DNA of 64,000 bases from assembly GCA_964030785.1 (NCBI GenBank), contig OZ034970.1, positions 1,670,911 to 1,734,910 on the forward strand, given 5' to 3'. Position numbers and translations under genes: made by a program. The DNA is from Siderastrea siderea. Its lineage: Eukaryota > Cnidaria > Anthozoa > Scleractinia > Rhizangiidae. The notes beneath the pieces were generated by a model that saw nothing but the letters and a program-made list of their open reading frames with translations, did not search any database and was not told the DNA's origin. This document shows, one piece after another, positions 21,301-32,300 of this stretch; within the stretch, counting starts at the first letter, position 1, and each line of letters opens with the position of its first letter.

Positions 21301-23850
21301 TTTTTTGGCCTCCAAAACCCGTGAATCGATTTCCTCGTTTTTCTCCAAATTGAAGAGCTTCTGGCGGAGACGAACTACATCAGGATTCTACCTGTTTATG
21401 AGCGAAAAATGAAAGAAATCGCTTTTTTGCAACTTCTGCCGTGAAATCGAATTTTGAAATCTAGTTTTACATAAACTGACTTTGTAGCAATTTCACACAT
21501 AAACTAGAGTGCAATTTATGTCCAGCAGCTAAATAATTTCAGTTTTGATTACCAAGAACAAAGGCTAGCAAGAATGACAATGGAAAAAGCACGACGTCAA
21601 AAAGGCACCATACGTTGAGCAACCACCACCACACAGGACTGTAATCTTTCACATCCTCGCCGTCGTATCCATACCATCTCTCGTTCATAAGGTCTATCAT
21701 AATTGGATGGTCGAAAAACTGCAATAAAAGCAATATGTTTAGTTGGTTGATTTGATGATACATTCGGACACTCTTTCAGCCCTCTGGCTTGGTTTTGTCA
21801 CCATGTCTCTATAATCGATGTAAGCCGCCATATTTAATTGGATAGGTGTCAGTAAAATCGCCTTAAAAAAGCTCTGAGGAGCTTGCAGAGATTTTTCCGC
21901 TGATAATTACGTTAGCAATTCTCTGAAGTCAACTCACGTTTGTAAAAAAAGTGGCAACTAAAATTATCTTATGTTTTTAAAATGCCTTTAAAATGGATAT
22001 GATGCAGGAGTATCGAGTCTTTTTATTAACAGAATCCCCCTATTCCAGTTTTTGCTTGTTTGTTTGTTTGTTTGTTTTTTGTTTGTTTGTCCCCAGGTAA
22101 CCAAAGCGTACTATGAAACTTTGTATGGGGCTGAAACACAGTAAACACACAACAGGTAAGGTTTTTCAAACTTTATTTCTCTTTCAATGTATTTTCGGCG
22201 GAAAACCGCCGATTATTTTCCATCGAATTTCAGCTCCGTACAAACTCTCATATCACATTATGGTGACGTGTGGACAAACAAACAAAAACTGGAATAGGAG
22301 GGTTCTGTTAATAAGGATTCGATTACCTGTGGTCTGTCCTTCAGCTACTTACCCTGGTGTATTAATATTACCTTTTTCTGCTTAAGCTTAATTGCAGTCT
22401 CCAAAAGTAAGTCTGTTTCTGGATTGGAGGAAAAATTTTCACGGAAAGCTTTCACATGTTTCAAAGGATCCAGGAACCGCAATGTAAACTCTTCCACTTG
22501 ATTGGCCAGTTCAATGAAGTCATCACTGTTGGGCTCCTTCTTGGCAACCCGTTCATGGAGTTTTTCAGTAACCTTACGAGAAAAACGTGGATCTCAGTAA
22601 ACTCACTGAGTAAGGCTGATCGAGGTTCGTAAAACTTATTCAGACCAGGCTTTTTTATAGTTTTGTGTAACAGTCAAAGGTGTTGGAAAAGTCTGGAGAG
22701 GGAGGTGCTCTTTCTAGTATTTAAGTTGTAACAAGAGAAATAAGATCAACATAAGATGACGTCACTTTTCGTGGGAACTCTCCACGAAATCCGATAAGAC
22801 GCTATCTTGGATACATCGCCTTGGATTTCTTTTTCGGTTTTCCGTGGCGCCAGGACATCATCAAAATCGACGTAAAAATAATTGAAACCAACAAAACGAT
22901 TATAGTAAAGTGACCTAAAAATTGTAAACGCTAAAGCAAGAAATTTATTACTAAAGAGGAACCTTTAAAATTTGGAAAAGCACGTATTTCAAAATATTAT
23001 TTGCCATGGAAACAACATTTCATGAACAATGGCATGTCTAGCCTGTGTGTAGACGTCTTGTACTTCCTTTAGGAAATGTCTGCACGCAGGCTGTGGCATG
23101 TCACTCAAAATTTTGTTTCTCCGCAGGGAAGGATCCCCCCCATACCGCCGGCACTTGATGGGATAAATTTGTTTGGGTTGCTGTTCCTACAAAACTGGAC
23201 CATATTTTTTTGGGCATTCTTTTAATTTAATGGAAATTCAGGTATTACTTTACTTACCTTTATCGCCAATAGCAGAGGGTTTTCGTCGATTACGAGAGTC
23301 TTCGCTGTCACTCGAGCCTTGATTTTCTCAAAATCGTCCCTTTCCCAATCCACTGTTTCTAATAATGATTCCTTTTTGTGTGCTGGGTGTTCTAGTAAGT
23401 AAAACAAGCCGAGAGCCAAAAGTCGTAGTTCACAATAACAAAGTAACAACAATGGAATTTCAAGGCCGTGTTTTCATAGGAAAACTCCTGTGAGAGCTCT
23501 TCTACAAGTAAAACAATACGGCATATGCGTCGGTTCTCAACGATTAGTACTGGAGATGGGTGCCTATTCTCCTAACAAGTGAAAAATGAGATGAGATTAA
23601 ACAATGGAACAAAATGGAATTGGCCGTGTCGGGAAGTATAAACAAAATTATAAATTTTGCTATGCTTAGCAGCATCAATGTGTCACCTCAATCAATTAAC
23701 TATCAAGTATCAAAAGCTAAAATAAAGTATTTTTTTTATTATTTAATTAATTCACCATTTTCTCTTGCATTACTCCATGGAGCTCTTTTCTCTTCTCCAA
23801 TTGCAAATGCCGGTACCTCTAAAAGTTCAATGTCTTCCTGACTGCAGCCC
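13302..23850 (-). CDS. TRPC-like cation channel, eleven exons from the pre-S1 linker to the stop
   Basis: Exons 23,850-23,756; 23,391-23,258; 22,572-22,372; 21,718-21,553; 20,901-20,830; 17,337-17,082; 16,512-16,159; 15,401-15,375; 14,559-14,367; 13,772-13,587; 13,421-13,302 all have GT-AG borders and agree in phase. The product shows the TRPC linker (ENPLLLAIK..ELANQVEEFTLRFLD..ETAIKLKQKKFFDHP), six membrane segments, S6 ILLINMLIALLSNTYQRIQ, and a TRP-box-like EWAFQKA followed by IPVPFNII. TRPC channels pass Na+ and Ca2+ downstream of phospholipase C. The LFW pore motif is replaced (LLQ at the aligned place). The N-terminal ankyrin repeats are not in these exons and were not found upstream, so the gene model is incomplete. 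Confidence 0.85.
13587..13772 (-). CDS. TRPC-like gene exon, TRP box
   Basis: 186 bp, acceptor AAATCTCTTCTCAG, donor TGG|GTAAGT, phase 0 both ends. NNSQQEWAFQKAVTIQTYC..IPVPFNIIS aligns with the TRPC segment EWKFARAK...PAPFN after S6. It is followed by a basic stretch FRKKKAALTIGEANQKLRR. Confidence 0.8.
14367..14559 (-). CDS. TRPC-like gene exon, pore loop and S6
   Basis: 193 bp, acceptor TTGTTTTTCAG, donor CAG|GTGAGC, 1-nt entry and phase 0 exit. It encodes WKKIFIQLGLSLLQLSDGL as the pore-loop region, then VLFAAYLVIALILLINMLIALLSNTYQRIQ. The LLNMLIA(M/L)(M/L)SN(T/S)YQ pattern is diagnostic of TRPC/TRPN/TRPV-like S6. Confidence 0.9.
15155..15316. repeat. ATT microsatellites in TRPC-like intron
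   Basis: Two runs of the ATT/TTA triplet: about 15,157-15,187 and 15,261-15,316, the second almost uninterrupted. An AT-only palindromic stretch (15,046-15,135) lies just before them. Simple-sequence DNA in an intron. Confidence 0.9.
15375..15401 (-). CDS. TRPC-like gene, 27-nt microexon
   Basis: A 27-nt exon flanked by TTTTCTTTTCAG and TTTG|GTGAGT. It enters with 1 nt and leaves with 2 nt, exactly the phase shared by the exons on both sides, so the frame holds whether it is included or skipped. It adds TMCNKPGLLC to the loop between S5 and the pore, including two cysteines (one formed at the exon border). Confidence 0.6.
16159..16512 (-). CDS. TRPC-like gene exon, S3-S5
   Basis: 354 bp, acceptor GTTTTTTCCCTACAG, donor CAC|GTAAGT. 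It encodes DRWNFFDLAILFTFFCAIFP, an S4 region with FNTMLLTVRAFGSILEIFEGVGTIQIALFKIIRDAYVVV, and S5 LHFLVITLAFSSTI. The opening W.F.D matches the TRPC 'WN..D' signature, and VGTIQIALFKII matches the S4-S5 linker. Confidence 0.9.
17082..17337 (-). CDS. TRPC-like gene exon, S2 region
   Basis: 256 bp, acceptor CACTTGTCCACAG, donor CAG|GTACAT. IYKQYKAYFTVPYFIFLRNTLSFLALLG aligns with the TRPC 'P(Y/F).KF..H..S(Y/F)' segment, and LEWGILVFLFGRLLIEIKQIVD with its 'EW.L..W..G....E.KQ' segment. It then carries a basic cytoplasmic stretch. Confidence 0.9.
18454..19073. mobile_element. TTAA-bounded MITE, 0.6 kb
   Basis: The ends TTAACCCTATTT at 18,454 and AAATAGGGTTAA at 19,073 are inverted copies, and poly-C tracts lie just inside each end. 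If TTAA is the target duplication, the TIR starts CCCTATTT(T/A)GCC, the form expected for piggyBac-type elements. The interior has several TGACGT and ATTATGACGT motifs and GCCATTTTGAA. It lies in a TRPC-like intron. Confidence 0.75.
19537..19606 (+). repeat. tRNA-like SINE remnant
   Basis: It holds a TCAGAGCATTGCACCGGTATTGCAAGG block followed by a perfect pol III B box (GGTTCGAGTCC at 19,575-19,585) and CAAGCCTG. It is related to the complete tRNA-headed units at 35.9 and 39.3 kb; the A-box half is degraded. Confidence 0.6.
20830..20901 (-). CDS. TRPC-like gene exon, S1-S2 linker
   Basis: 72 bp, acceptor TTATTTAACCAG, donor CCAA|GTAAGT. In the frame fixed by both neighbours it reads GWIVALLWRPRRLRRNLEKSATFPS, a basic membrane-proximal stretch. 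Phase 1 in and out. Confidence 0.75.
21553..21718 (-). CDS. TRPC-like gene exon, pre-S1 and S1
   Basis: 166 bp, acceptor TTGCTTTTATTGCAG, donor CTTG|GTAATC. FFDHPIMIDLMNERWYGYDG corresponds to the TRPC '(F)..HP.....L...WY.G' motif; WWWLLNVWCLFDVVLFPLSFLLAFVL is S1. Confidence 0.85.
22023..22314. mobile_element. MITE, about 0.29 kb, in TRPC-like intron
   Basis: TTATTAACAGAATCCCCCTA (22,023) and its inverted copy ending GTTCTGTTAATAA (22,314) form TIRs of about 38 bp reaching CCAGTTTTTG and a GTTT microsatellite. No target duplication is clear. Confidence 0.7.
22372..22572 (-). CDS. TRPC-like gene exon, TRP linker
   Basis: 201 bp (67 codons), acceptor TTTTCTCGTAAG, donor AAAAAG|GTAATA, phase 0 both ends. 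VTEKLHERVAKKEPNSDDF.ELANQVEEFTLRFLD aligns with the TRPC 'L..L...E.EF...Y..LA.QC.EF...LLD' helix, and ETAIKLKQKK with 'KLAIKY.QK'. Confidence 0.85.
23258..23391 (-). CDS. TRPC-like gene exon
   Basis: 134 bp, acceptor TTTACTTACTAG, donor AAAG|GTAAGT. It encodes HPAHKKESLLETVDWERDDFEKIKARVTAKTLVIDENPLLLAIK. The closing D.NPLL.AI is the TRPC 'DP...A(F/L)E' position just after the ankyrin repeats. Confidence 0.8.
23756..23850 (-). CDS. TRPC-like gene exon, most 5' one found
   Basis: 95 bp, acceptor TTTTACATGCTAG, donor AAATG|GTGAAT. It encodes GCSQEDIELLEVPAFAIGEEKRAPWSNAREN and joins the next exon through G|AA. It needs a preceding exon ending with 2 nt, which was not found. Confidence 0.6.
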
Positions 23851-24131
23851 CTAGCATGTAAAAGGATCAACAAAAAGCAAAAAAGTCGATCATTACACTT
23901 TTGCCATTCTAGTTTACTCAAAATTTGTAGGTGTTTAGCGATCATAAACTTTTTTTTAAGATCGTATATGACTAGGCAAATAGCAAAATTGAACCTGTAG
24001 GCTATTTTTAGGCTATTAAACAAGGTTTATCTTCTGTCGCTGTTGTAATTGGTTTGCCCTGCAGCTTTACTCTCAGATTATGACATATTTCACTCCAAAA
24101 CATTCATAAGTGTTACTTAAACCCTTCTCAC

Positions 24132-24222
24132 CGTTTGCTGCCTCGTTTTGATGCCTCTGTTCTTGCTTCCTCAAACGATCCTGGAGAAACATGGTGTACG
24201 CAAAATAACTAGCTGCCTCTGA
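24132..24222 (-). CDS. Possible additional exon
   Basis: 91 bp between AAACCTTGCAG and ACG|GTGAGA. Only one frame is open: SEAASYFAYTMFLQDRLRKQEQRHQNEAAN. It leaves in phase 1, whereas the next TRPC-like exon needs phase 2, so either a small exon is missing between them or this belongs to another transcript. Confidence 0.35.
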
Positions 24223-24410
24223 CTGCAAGGTTTAAAAACATAACCTCAGCGGTTCAATTATGATATCTCTTTTCAAGAGAGAAAAACGGGATGTGTCTTA
24301 AGGAAGGCAACTTTTGTGATGATAATGTACGCTCCGGGGTAGGCAGAGTAGGCAAGGAGGCAGTGAGGCAGGGAGGTAGGGGTAGATGGATGGGTCGGTT
24401 GGTTGGTTGA

Positions 24411-24463
24411 CTGACTGACTGACTGACTGACTGACTGACTGACTGACTGACTGACTGACTAAC
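24411..24463. repeat. TGAC tetranucleotide microsatellite
   Basis: About thirteen near-perfect TGAC/GACT units. A related but more degenerate TGAC tract occurs at 25,698-25,775. The open frames through them (SVSQSVSQ..) are repeat artefacts. Confidence 0.9.
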
Positions 24464-24772
24464 TGACTCTGACTGACTCAATGACGGACGGCTTGATTAA
24501 TTGAATGATTGACACTTGTGACAGCGTTTTATTTCTGTGTTTTGGCTTGTTTGTTTGCTTGTTTGTTTGTTTGATCCTAGGTCGGTGTATTTCTCTTAGC
24601 TGTCATCTTTCTTCCCTCTCTCTTTCCTATTATTCACTTCATTGGCATACCATTGTTCTGTTCACCCTTTATTGTGACCTCAACTTTTTGGTATCCTTTG
24701 CCTTCTGCCATAATGTACACACCTGCGCAAATGTTAAAACAGTTAAGTTACTAAAAATCGTAATCGATCCTA

Positions 24773-24871
24773 GCCTGCCAATACAACCGCCTTTCATCGC
24801 TCCTAGCCTCTGGGGACTCGCAAACACCACTAGCGGCTGGAAGCGATGAACGGGGGCTATATTAGCAGGCT
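24773..24871. mobile_element. Very short TIR element, about 99 bp
   Basis: TAGCCTGCCAATACA.. and the inverted ..TATTAGCAGGCTA form 13-16-bp TIRs. The flanks CGTAATCGATC and CGTAATTCGAC may be a diverged target duplication. The TAGCCTGC end is shared with 60,960-61,184. Confidence 0.55.
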
Positions 24872-24879
24872 ACGTAATT

Positions 24880-27800
24880 CGACGTCGGGGAAGTCTATCA
24901 AAAGGGTGGAATCTCTTCCTAGTTTCTTGAACCAAAAACCAAACCGAAAGGGACCATTTATTTTACGAAACCTAAATGCTAAGGAACACTGGATCAATTA
25001 TTATAACTTTTGTCTACAGATTGACAATTACTTAACAATTATTCACCGAAGGGGGGATTATTCCACAATATTCGCTGAGCCTGAGGAGAATAACTGTTTT
25101 AGTTTCAGCTGATTGTCAGAGCAAATGCATTTTCTTTTTTCTTCTCTCCAGAAACACAAAATTCGCGCGGTGGGCATTTTGAAAATTAGTGCTTTAGTAT
25201 TACAATCACCTCGCGCGGGGTGATTATAGCAAGATATGACGCAATCCTCCACCAATCAGCGCGCGCGCTTCTCTATAATCACCTGAGCAATTATACTAAA
25301 AATAAAATAAAGTAGACGACGGCTGTTAAAAAACGATCTTTTCACCTTCCTTTGATTTGATGTTTGTTCTTTCTCGATTTTTGTCGAGGTGTTAAAATTT
25401 TACAGAATTTGTTTTTCTTTTTTTCTCCAGCACTCTTCGAGGTAAGTAGCACCCGCATTTTTCAATCTCTCTGAATTAAACCACAGATGACATGGCGGCC
25501 TTAAAAGCTTCCTCTCTGATGCTGTCACTCTATGGATTAGGATTCCTTACATACAGGTACTGTCAGCTTCAACGACTACTTCATTTTGGCCGCAATAAAT
25601 GCTTGTTGCTATTACCGAAAATCCTGAGCTCTGTGACAAACTACTTGCTCCTGGACGAAAGCGATACACTGAGTTACTCCCCTGTCCCTAGAAGTGCCTG
25701 ACTGACTGACTGACTCAGTAACTGAGTGACTGACTCACTGACAGACTGGCTGACTGACTGACTCTATGACTGACTAAGGTCATTTGTTCTCTTGACTCTA
25801 TGCTACTAGATGACTAAATTGGCTCGGTTACTTTATAGAATGAACTATCAATTCGAATCAATAAAAGCAGGGTCATGCTTTGCATCACGGTTGCTACAGC
25901 GTGAGCTATGTCCGTAATTTGAGAATTACTTCATTCAAGAATGCACCGCCAGAAAAGAATAAAAAAAAAACAAACAAACCAAACAAAACAAAAAAGAAAC
26001 AAAACAAAAACAAAAATACAACATCTTGAATTTCTTCCTTTTCACTCTACGTGACACCAACAAAGCAAAGCTATCTCTTATGCAAGAAAGGACTCTCCTT
26101 GTGATTTTTAGCAGTTTAGATATTTAAGGCATTAGAAAGTAAATTAATGTGAATGTATAGTAGTTCACGAGAGAAAGGTAAGCGCTTGAAGAGCAGAAGT
26201 GAATCCCAGATGCCGTTTGTTTTCATTGATTTCCCGCCGCCATTTTTGTGCCCCTCCGAGGGACATCAACATGGCGTTTCCATACTGAGCTCAGTAAATT
26301 TCAGTCAAGCGTTTCGGTATCTGAAACCTGGCGTAGTTGTTTTAATGTTTAATCTTTTATAAGATTACAAATTCTTGGCTTCTCTCATTAAAAATGGTTT
26401 CTATTTTTATATTTTATGGCGTGACAGTGAAAATCGAGAATTCTTTCGGTGTGGCGATGGAACGTGACTTGAATAAGTGGCGCTATTTTTCATTATTTAA
26501 TTAAGTCTATCATTATTTATTCAAGTCTAGACAGTGGATATAGCCACCTAACAGCAGATCAGCTGGTTACGGAAGTGACATGCATGACTCTATATTCTTG
26601 AGAGCATAAAACACAGCAAATCCGATGTAACTTTTAAAAGCTTTTCTCTGCTTGGAGAGGAAATGTAAAAAAAGTATTTTCAGAAATTACGTGAATTTCA
26701 CTTGTTTTAACAAAATGAGCAATTTAATTTAAAAGTTCAAAATTTCCGGGTATTTGTGCAAGAGAAGTGATTTTTTTCTTGCGGAAAAAAATATTTCCTG
26801 TGGTTTTTTTCTAGGAAAGACAGTGCTTTTCTACAAACACGCGCGTTTGATCACAGGATTAAAGGCGAAAACCGAAAAAATCGCAAAGGTTAGATTATAC
26901 TCGGTATATTGAACAACTGCAGGTAAGAGGTTGGGTAACAGTGAGGATAAAAGGTGGCATGGGCCAGTGGCATGAGTTTGCGGAATGCTACCCCGGGTAC
27001 CAGAGGGTTTTTTTCGCGTCGGGCGAGATCGGCCGGAGGCCGAATCGCGTCAGCTAGTGGTGGTTGGACACGGTCCGAAAGGCATGGTGGATCATTATAT
27101 TAGCTAATCACGAGCACTCTCTCAACCAGGACGAGAAATCAACATGGCGGCCTTTGACGGGAATGTGAACTTCACTTCTTGTCATTTTAACGTGCTATCT
27201 GTCCCCAGTGCAACTTACATTTAACAAGAATAATTAGGATTGGTGTGTATCTAGATGTCTTGAAATTTTTGGATCTGGTCCTCTTTTGTAAGTTAAGTTT
27301 GAGGACAATTTCGTTGTAGGTGGATCGAGCAACGTGTGCTTTCATGATATTTGAGGAGGTCTTACATTTTGAGAATTTGTAGGCTAACCAAAAAATCTAA
27401 AACCGTTTATTTTACACCAAGATCAAGATGGATAAATTTGCTTTCATAAAATCATATAGCGCCCGATAGCGCCCCTCTAGTTAGAGAATTATGTGTTGTT
27501 TAAGTTGTCGAATTTTCTCTCCAATATTACTCTCACGCTGCGAGATGTGAAAATTACCCGCGAAATATTAACGCGAGTGATCGTCTTATTTTAATTATGA
27601 CAAGTATCAACAGTATGGTGTGGCATCCCAATTGAGTGTTTTCTCTTCTTTGTTTCGTTGTCTTTAGGTTAAGAGGCAAAATGGTTTCTTCGGTCTGCTC
27701 TGTTGCCATGTATGCAACAAACTTTCAAGAATCACACTTTGTTTGCTGAAATGACCAAAATTATTTGGGCTTTAGGGTCTTAATATATAGTCACATCATC

Positions 27801-29154
27801 TGTTGTGGATTGGTTTCGTAAGATCCCCTTAAGGTTCTTAACTTACAAACTCTGTGCAGTGAACCATTGAGAAAGCTAAAAAAAATTCAGTATTGATCAG
27901 TAACTCAGATTGGAAATTCACGGTGCTAGCTTAGACATGCAAGAGAAACCAAAACTTGTTTGAGATATCAAAAATTTGAGATAGCCAATAGTAAATAAGT
28001 GAGCAAGATCAACCGAGGAAAACAATAAAAATATTTTCACTTCAATATAGTTGTGAGCAGGTGGGGGAGGGGGGGGGGGTGGGGTTGGGTTCAAGTTAGT
28101 GGGGTCTGCTGTAAGAAATAAAATCCAGAGCTATTGAGGGAGAACTGTAAATTTTTGATTGAACATCCCTTTCAATTTGTCAATTTAGTTGTTATTAATA
28201 ACAATTAGAGCTATTGAGACCCATAAAAGGGTTGAGAACTGTGAATTGAAGAAATATTCCTTTTCTAACGGAACTCGCAACTTTCACTTTCTTCATCAAT
28301 TTTTTACATTGATATCAATCCTTTTTTTGTTTTCTACTGAATTGTCTTCCAGGAGACAGATTTCACACCAAAATGAGTGGTCTTACCGTGTTTACATGAT
28401 TATAGTACAAGTTTTTGTACCGGATCGAAAATCTTGATCTGGTACAGCAACCAGAATAAACTCGCACTGGTATGACTTGTAATAGTATGAAATCTTGTGC
28501 TGGTATCATTACACAGAGCCATAAGAGGGAATGAAACTCAAACCTGTATTATGTAAACACCCCTTAAGTTTCTGTTACTCGACTTTACAGGCAGACTTGG
28601 TGCCCAGTGGTGAGTCCAGACTTTCATGGAGGGTGGGGTCCAAGTTTAATGGTGGGTGAGGGGAGACAACAAAATACAAAACTTTTGTGGAGTTATATCT
28701 TGGTATTATTCTGTACTATCTTCTGACTATAAGTAAATCGACAAAAAAAATCAGATGCTTTCTGAGTGGAGTATGATGTTGTACACAAGCTAATCTGCGC
28801 TCCGCTTCGTTGTGGTCTGGAGTAAATGTATAACTCCATAATTGTTTTGTTCATGTATATTGCTGTCTATTAGTCTGTTTTGTCCAGCCTTATTTTCTTT
28901 TCAACAAAAGGGGGGATTACCCATGGCCCCTCCTCTGGACCCACCATTGACTTTTCAACAAGTTAGAGGTCTGAAGTAAACAAATGAAGGACTGGGCCAT
29001 TGTTTGCAAGGGGTAAATGCTCAAAGGTCAAGTTTAGTTAGAGTTTGCTCTGTAGTTGGGACTGCATTCTAATAATTACAAAAATATCACTTTACTCATT
29101 GTAAAAGAGTAAAAGAATTGACAGATTTGTAGAAAAGACCTTCGATGTATTGTT
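24880..29154. other. Non-genic or intronic stretch
   Basis: No supported exon. It contains a CpG-rich palindrome-like patch (25,205-25,290), a degenerate TGAC tract, an A-rich tract (25,965-26,015), a G-run (28,067-28,082), and several ATGGCGGCC occurrences (25,491, 27,143) typical of MITE-borne motifs rather than starts. It may hold undetected short exons. Confidence 0.35.
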
Positions 29155-29302
29155 CTAATGTGCTTCACTGGTTTTAAAAGGATCCAAGCTAAACAGGTTC
29201 TCTGTGACCTCGATAATTTTGTCGTGATGATCAGTGCAAAGCCCCCAACAACCCTGCTTGAGGTCCTTGTGGGTAAATGAGACAATGCTTTCATTGAAGT
29301 AG
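29155..29302 (-). CDS. Possible terminal exon, unknown protein
   Basis: Acceptor CCATATTTTTTCTCAG, then SYFNESIVSFTHKDLKQGC..CTDHHDKIIEVTENLFSLDP..TSEAH and a stop at 29,157-29,155. Composition is protein-like, and LSYFNES faintly recalls an ACT-type strand, which is not enough for an assignment. It could be the 3' end of the gene that starts at 34,174. Confidence 0.25.
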
Positions 29303-29309
29303 CTGAGAA

Positions 29310-32300
29310 AAAATATGGGTACACTGTATATAATATCGTCACACATTCTACAGGCTGAACAGAGCTTTGTTAAATTTTCTTAAGACAGATTTTCATGTCC
29401 ACTGCAAAAGAAAGTGGAATTCTCGTTTAATTGCAGACTTACTTTGTCAGCATCAGTTACTTTCAAAAGCAAAAGAAATTAATTAATTAATTCATATTGA
29501 CAGCTAGCAATTTGAACAATAATATTTTAATACAGCCTTGTTTAGCTAAGCTGTGAAAGTATAATTTCAGACAAACCCTTCAGGATTACTACATCCTGCA
29601 TCAACGGTATTCTTGAGAAAGAGAAGCTTTTGGACTCCCTGGAGGTTAAAGGACTGTTAATGCTATAACATGAACATTCGTAAGGTTTTTCATGACACGT
29701 ACTCAACGTTTATCCATCGGGCAAAACTTACGATTTCACACAACTGACGCAATTACAAGACCTCAGAAAGCCAGGCATCTGTGTTTTCAATTTCGATGAT
29801 TGGAAATAAGTCCTTCATGGCCCAAGAGGCTATTCATGGTAAGATGTTTGCACATATAAGTTACTTATTCCTGATAAACCCGGGATTGAAGTCTCCACGC
29901 GTACGCGTTCAATCGATCAATGCATGAAACCAGCTGTTAAAATGTTACATCCATCCTGGTTACATCAAATATTCAGATGTAAACAAAGGATAATTAGATA
30001 ACAAGAATCGGAGAAACTTCCATCTTTGTTATTTCCAGCTCTTGTAGTTGAATTTGTTTTGGCTCTTCGAGATCCGCACAGTACGAAGGTTCATTGCAAC
30101 TGAGCTCGAATCGATCGATAGCCCCATAGGCCGACACAACGAGCGGCTTGACATGCGGATCACAATAGAGAACACAAGCCGCAACCGGAAACTGCGCAAG
30201 ACCCAGGGTAGCGGAATGGCACATGCATCAACAATTATTAAACAATCAAACGCCGGATCAAACGTCAGACACCTTCATATTTGTATGGGAATTATATTCA
30301 TCACTCACTGTATACAAAGTGGCAACATTCCCGCAAGAGCCTTACATTAACCTTGATTGGAAGATCTTTCTGTGCGGTACGAAAGATTTTGATAGGTTTA
30401 AGATATGTTACTCATGCTGGAAAATGGAAATTGAGACTGAGACAAGCGGTGAATAAGTAATTAATAAACTTCATGCCTGATTAAGCCTCGTCTCTTTCGC
30501 AGACATTGTTTGGGTCGTGCAGGCCTAACTAACAGATTCGTGTTTTCCGTAGACCGTTCTTGGTTACTAAAAAAATGGTTCCCATTATTCCCAGGACTAT
30601 TCTGCAATAATTTTCACAAGCTCTCGAGAAGGAGAGCGATTGCGTGACGCTCGCAATTTTTTTTCAAAAGTGGCATCTATTTGAATTTACAATTTACGTG
30701 ATACATATCTGCTTTCACGTTAAGATCTGAGAAAAAAAAGGGACGACTGCTTGCAGTCAACGTTCATGACGCTTTTAGTTTGCTCTATAAGTAAGTAGGT
30801 ATTTTTCCCCAGCCTACATTTGAGATATTATTACGTAGTCCTCTGTCAATAAGATGTTGCCGGGGATCTTTCGCGTAACAAGGAGCACGAGGCCGATTAC
30901 CAAAGGTTATGGCACTGGCCCTTCACAGGCTTTCAGTTAGGCTGTTAGGATATAAAGAGCATCTTACCTTTCAGAGGCAAAATTAAAGAGCAACCCCGGC
31001 AACACAGCGCCTTACACAAACCGCCATAACTAACACTGGGGTCCAGTCTCTTTCGCACAGGCCACAAAGAGGAAGTTGTAAACGCACGAGTGCTCGCAGT
31101 ATGCGCACAGGCCATGGAATAGACTAGATTTCCGGGAACAGTGAAGCTCAGTGGTGGGTTGAAAGGGAAAACGGACTGACACCCAAAGACCAAAGACGGC
31201 TGATATCTCAGATTAAGTAACTAACATTTTTGAGTAAGGGTGACTAATTGTAATGATCTACAAGCGAAGAAATCGATAACGAATTTTTTGTCGCATATGG
31301 AGCAGCAATGGAGGTGGAACCCACACCCGCTTTCTCTAACCTATTCGCGACCTTCTTACGGTTCGATTTAGGTACAGCAGAGGACCGGATTGAACAGAAA
31401 TCGCAAGACAACTCGGGAAGGCCTAACCTTAAAACTGCAAGTGCCATTTTCACAGAAATTGCTGCTGTTTGCATGTGTTGCGAGCTTGGGACACAGAAAA
31501 AATCTGAGTCATAGAGGTAATCAAATCCATGACCTCTCGTACGACGGACGCTCTAATTCACTGAGCTACTAGGAGACTCGAGGCTAGTCAGTATTTACTA
31601 TGTTTATTATGACCCGCCTCCCACATACTGCTACGGATCAACAATGAAGAGGGCGTCCTGTGTGCCAGAGGATGATAAATATAGAAAGATGGTAAATAAG
31701 TAAGGAAGATGTAACATATATTCATTACGGAAACCGATCCCATGACTCCCCGCACACCGGTCGAGTGCTCTAACCACTGACAGAGGTATTGGGACACTCA
31801 TGGTGAGCTAGGAAATTTTTAACAGCTCATTACGGCGCATGCGCAAGTTCTGCATACTGCAGGATCAGCAATGTCGAAAGTGCCCTGTAGGATGATAAAT
31901 ACAAAGTTGCAAATGGAAGCTCACCATTATTTGCTTTCAATGGCTGATGTATGATCACTTTTAGAGAGGGCCTTGAAATGTTCAGTTTTTCTGTCGAGAA
32001 GTCGTCGTTTTGTTTTGCCAGTGTAGAAATCATTACGATCCCAGCAGCTCGCTATGTAGCTAACTTTAGCCATTGCTAATCATACCAAAACCATTTGACA
32101 CAACATTAATTGAGATAACTTTGACATTTTAGTGTCCTGCAAATCAGACTTTCTTTGTAAAATTAAGGAGACTTTGCTCATTCAAGAATCACAGCCGTCT
32201 TTCTGAATGTCAATGTCAGCAGGGAGAAGCTGATGCTTTATTAGCTGTAGGGCTTTTCGGGACAGACAGTTTTCATGTAAACTCCGACTTATTTAATTAT

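Noticed and set aside
6729..23850. TRPC-like and SPRY exons as a single gene
   Set aside because: The TRPC-like frame ends in TGA at 13,304-13,302 after a phase-consistent exon, and the first SPRY-gene exon found needs a phase-1 donor, which no TRPC exon provides. Not excluded if 13,302-13,421 is skipped.
24411..24463. CRISPR-like array
   Set aside because: Tetranucleotide repeat without spacers in a eukaryotic intron-like context; no array of repeats with unique spacers exists in the window.
24254..24481. SVSQSVSQ-repeat protein
   Set aside because: A translation of a TGAC microsatellite.
25492..25701. First exon starting MAALKASSLMLSLYG
   Set aside because: The start looks attractive (ATGGCGGCC) and a donor-like ACAG|GTACTG follows, but the frame runs into a microsatellite and no partner exon was found.
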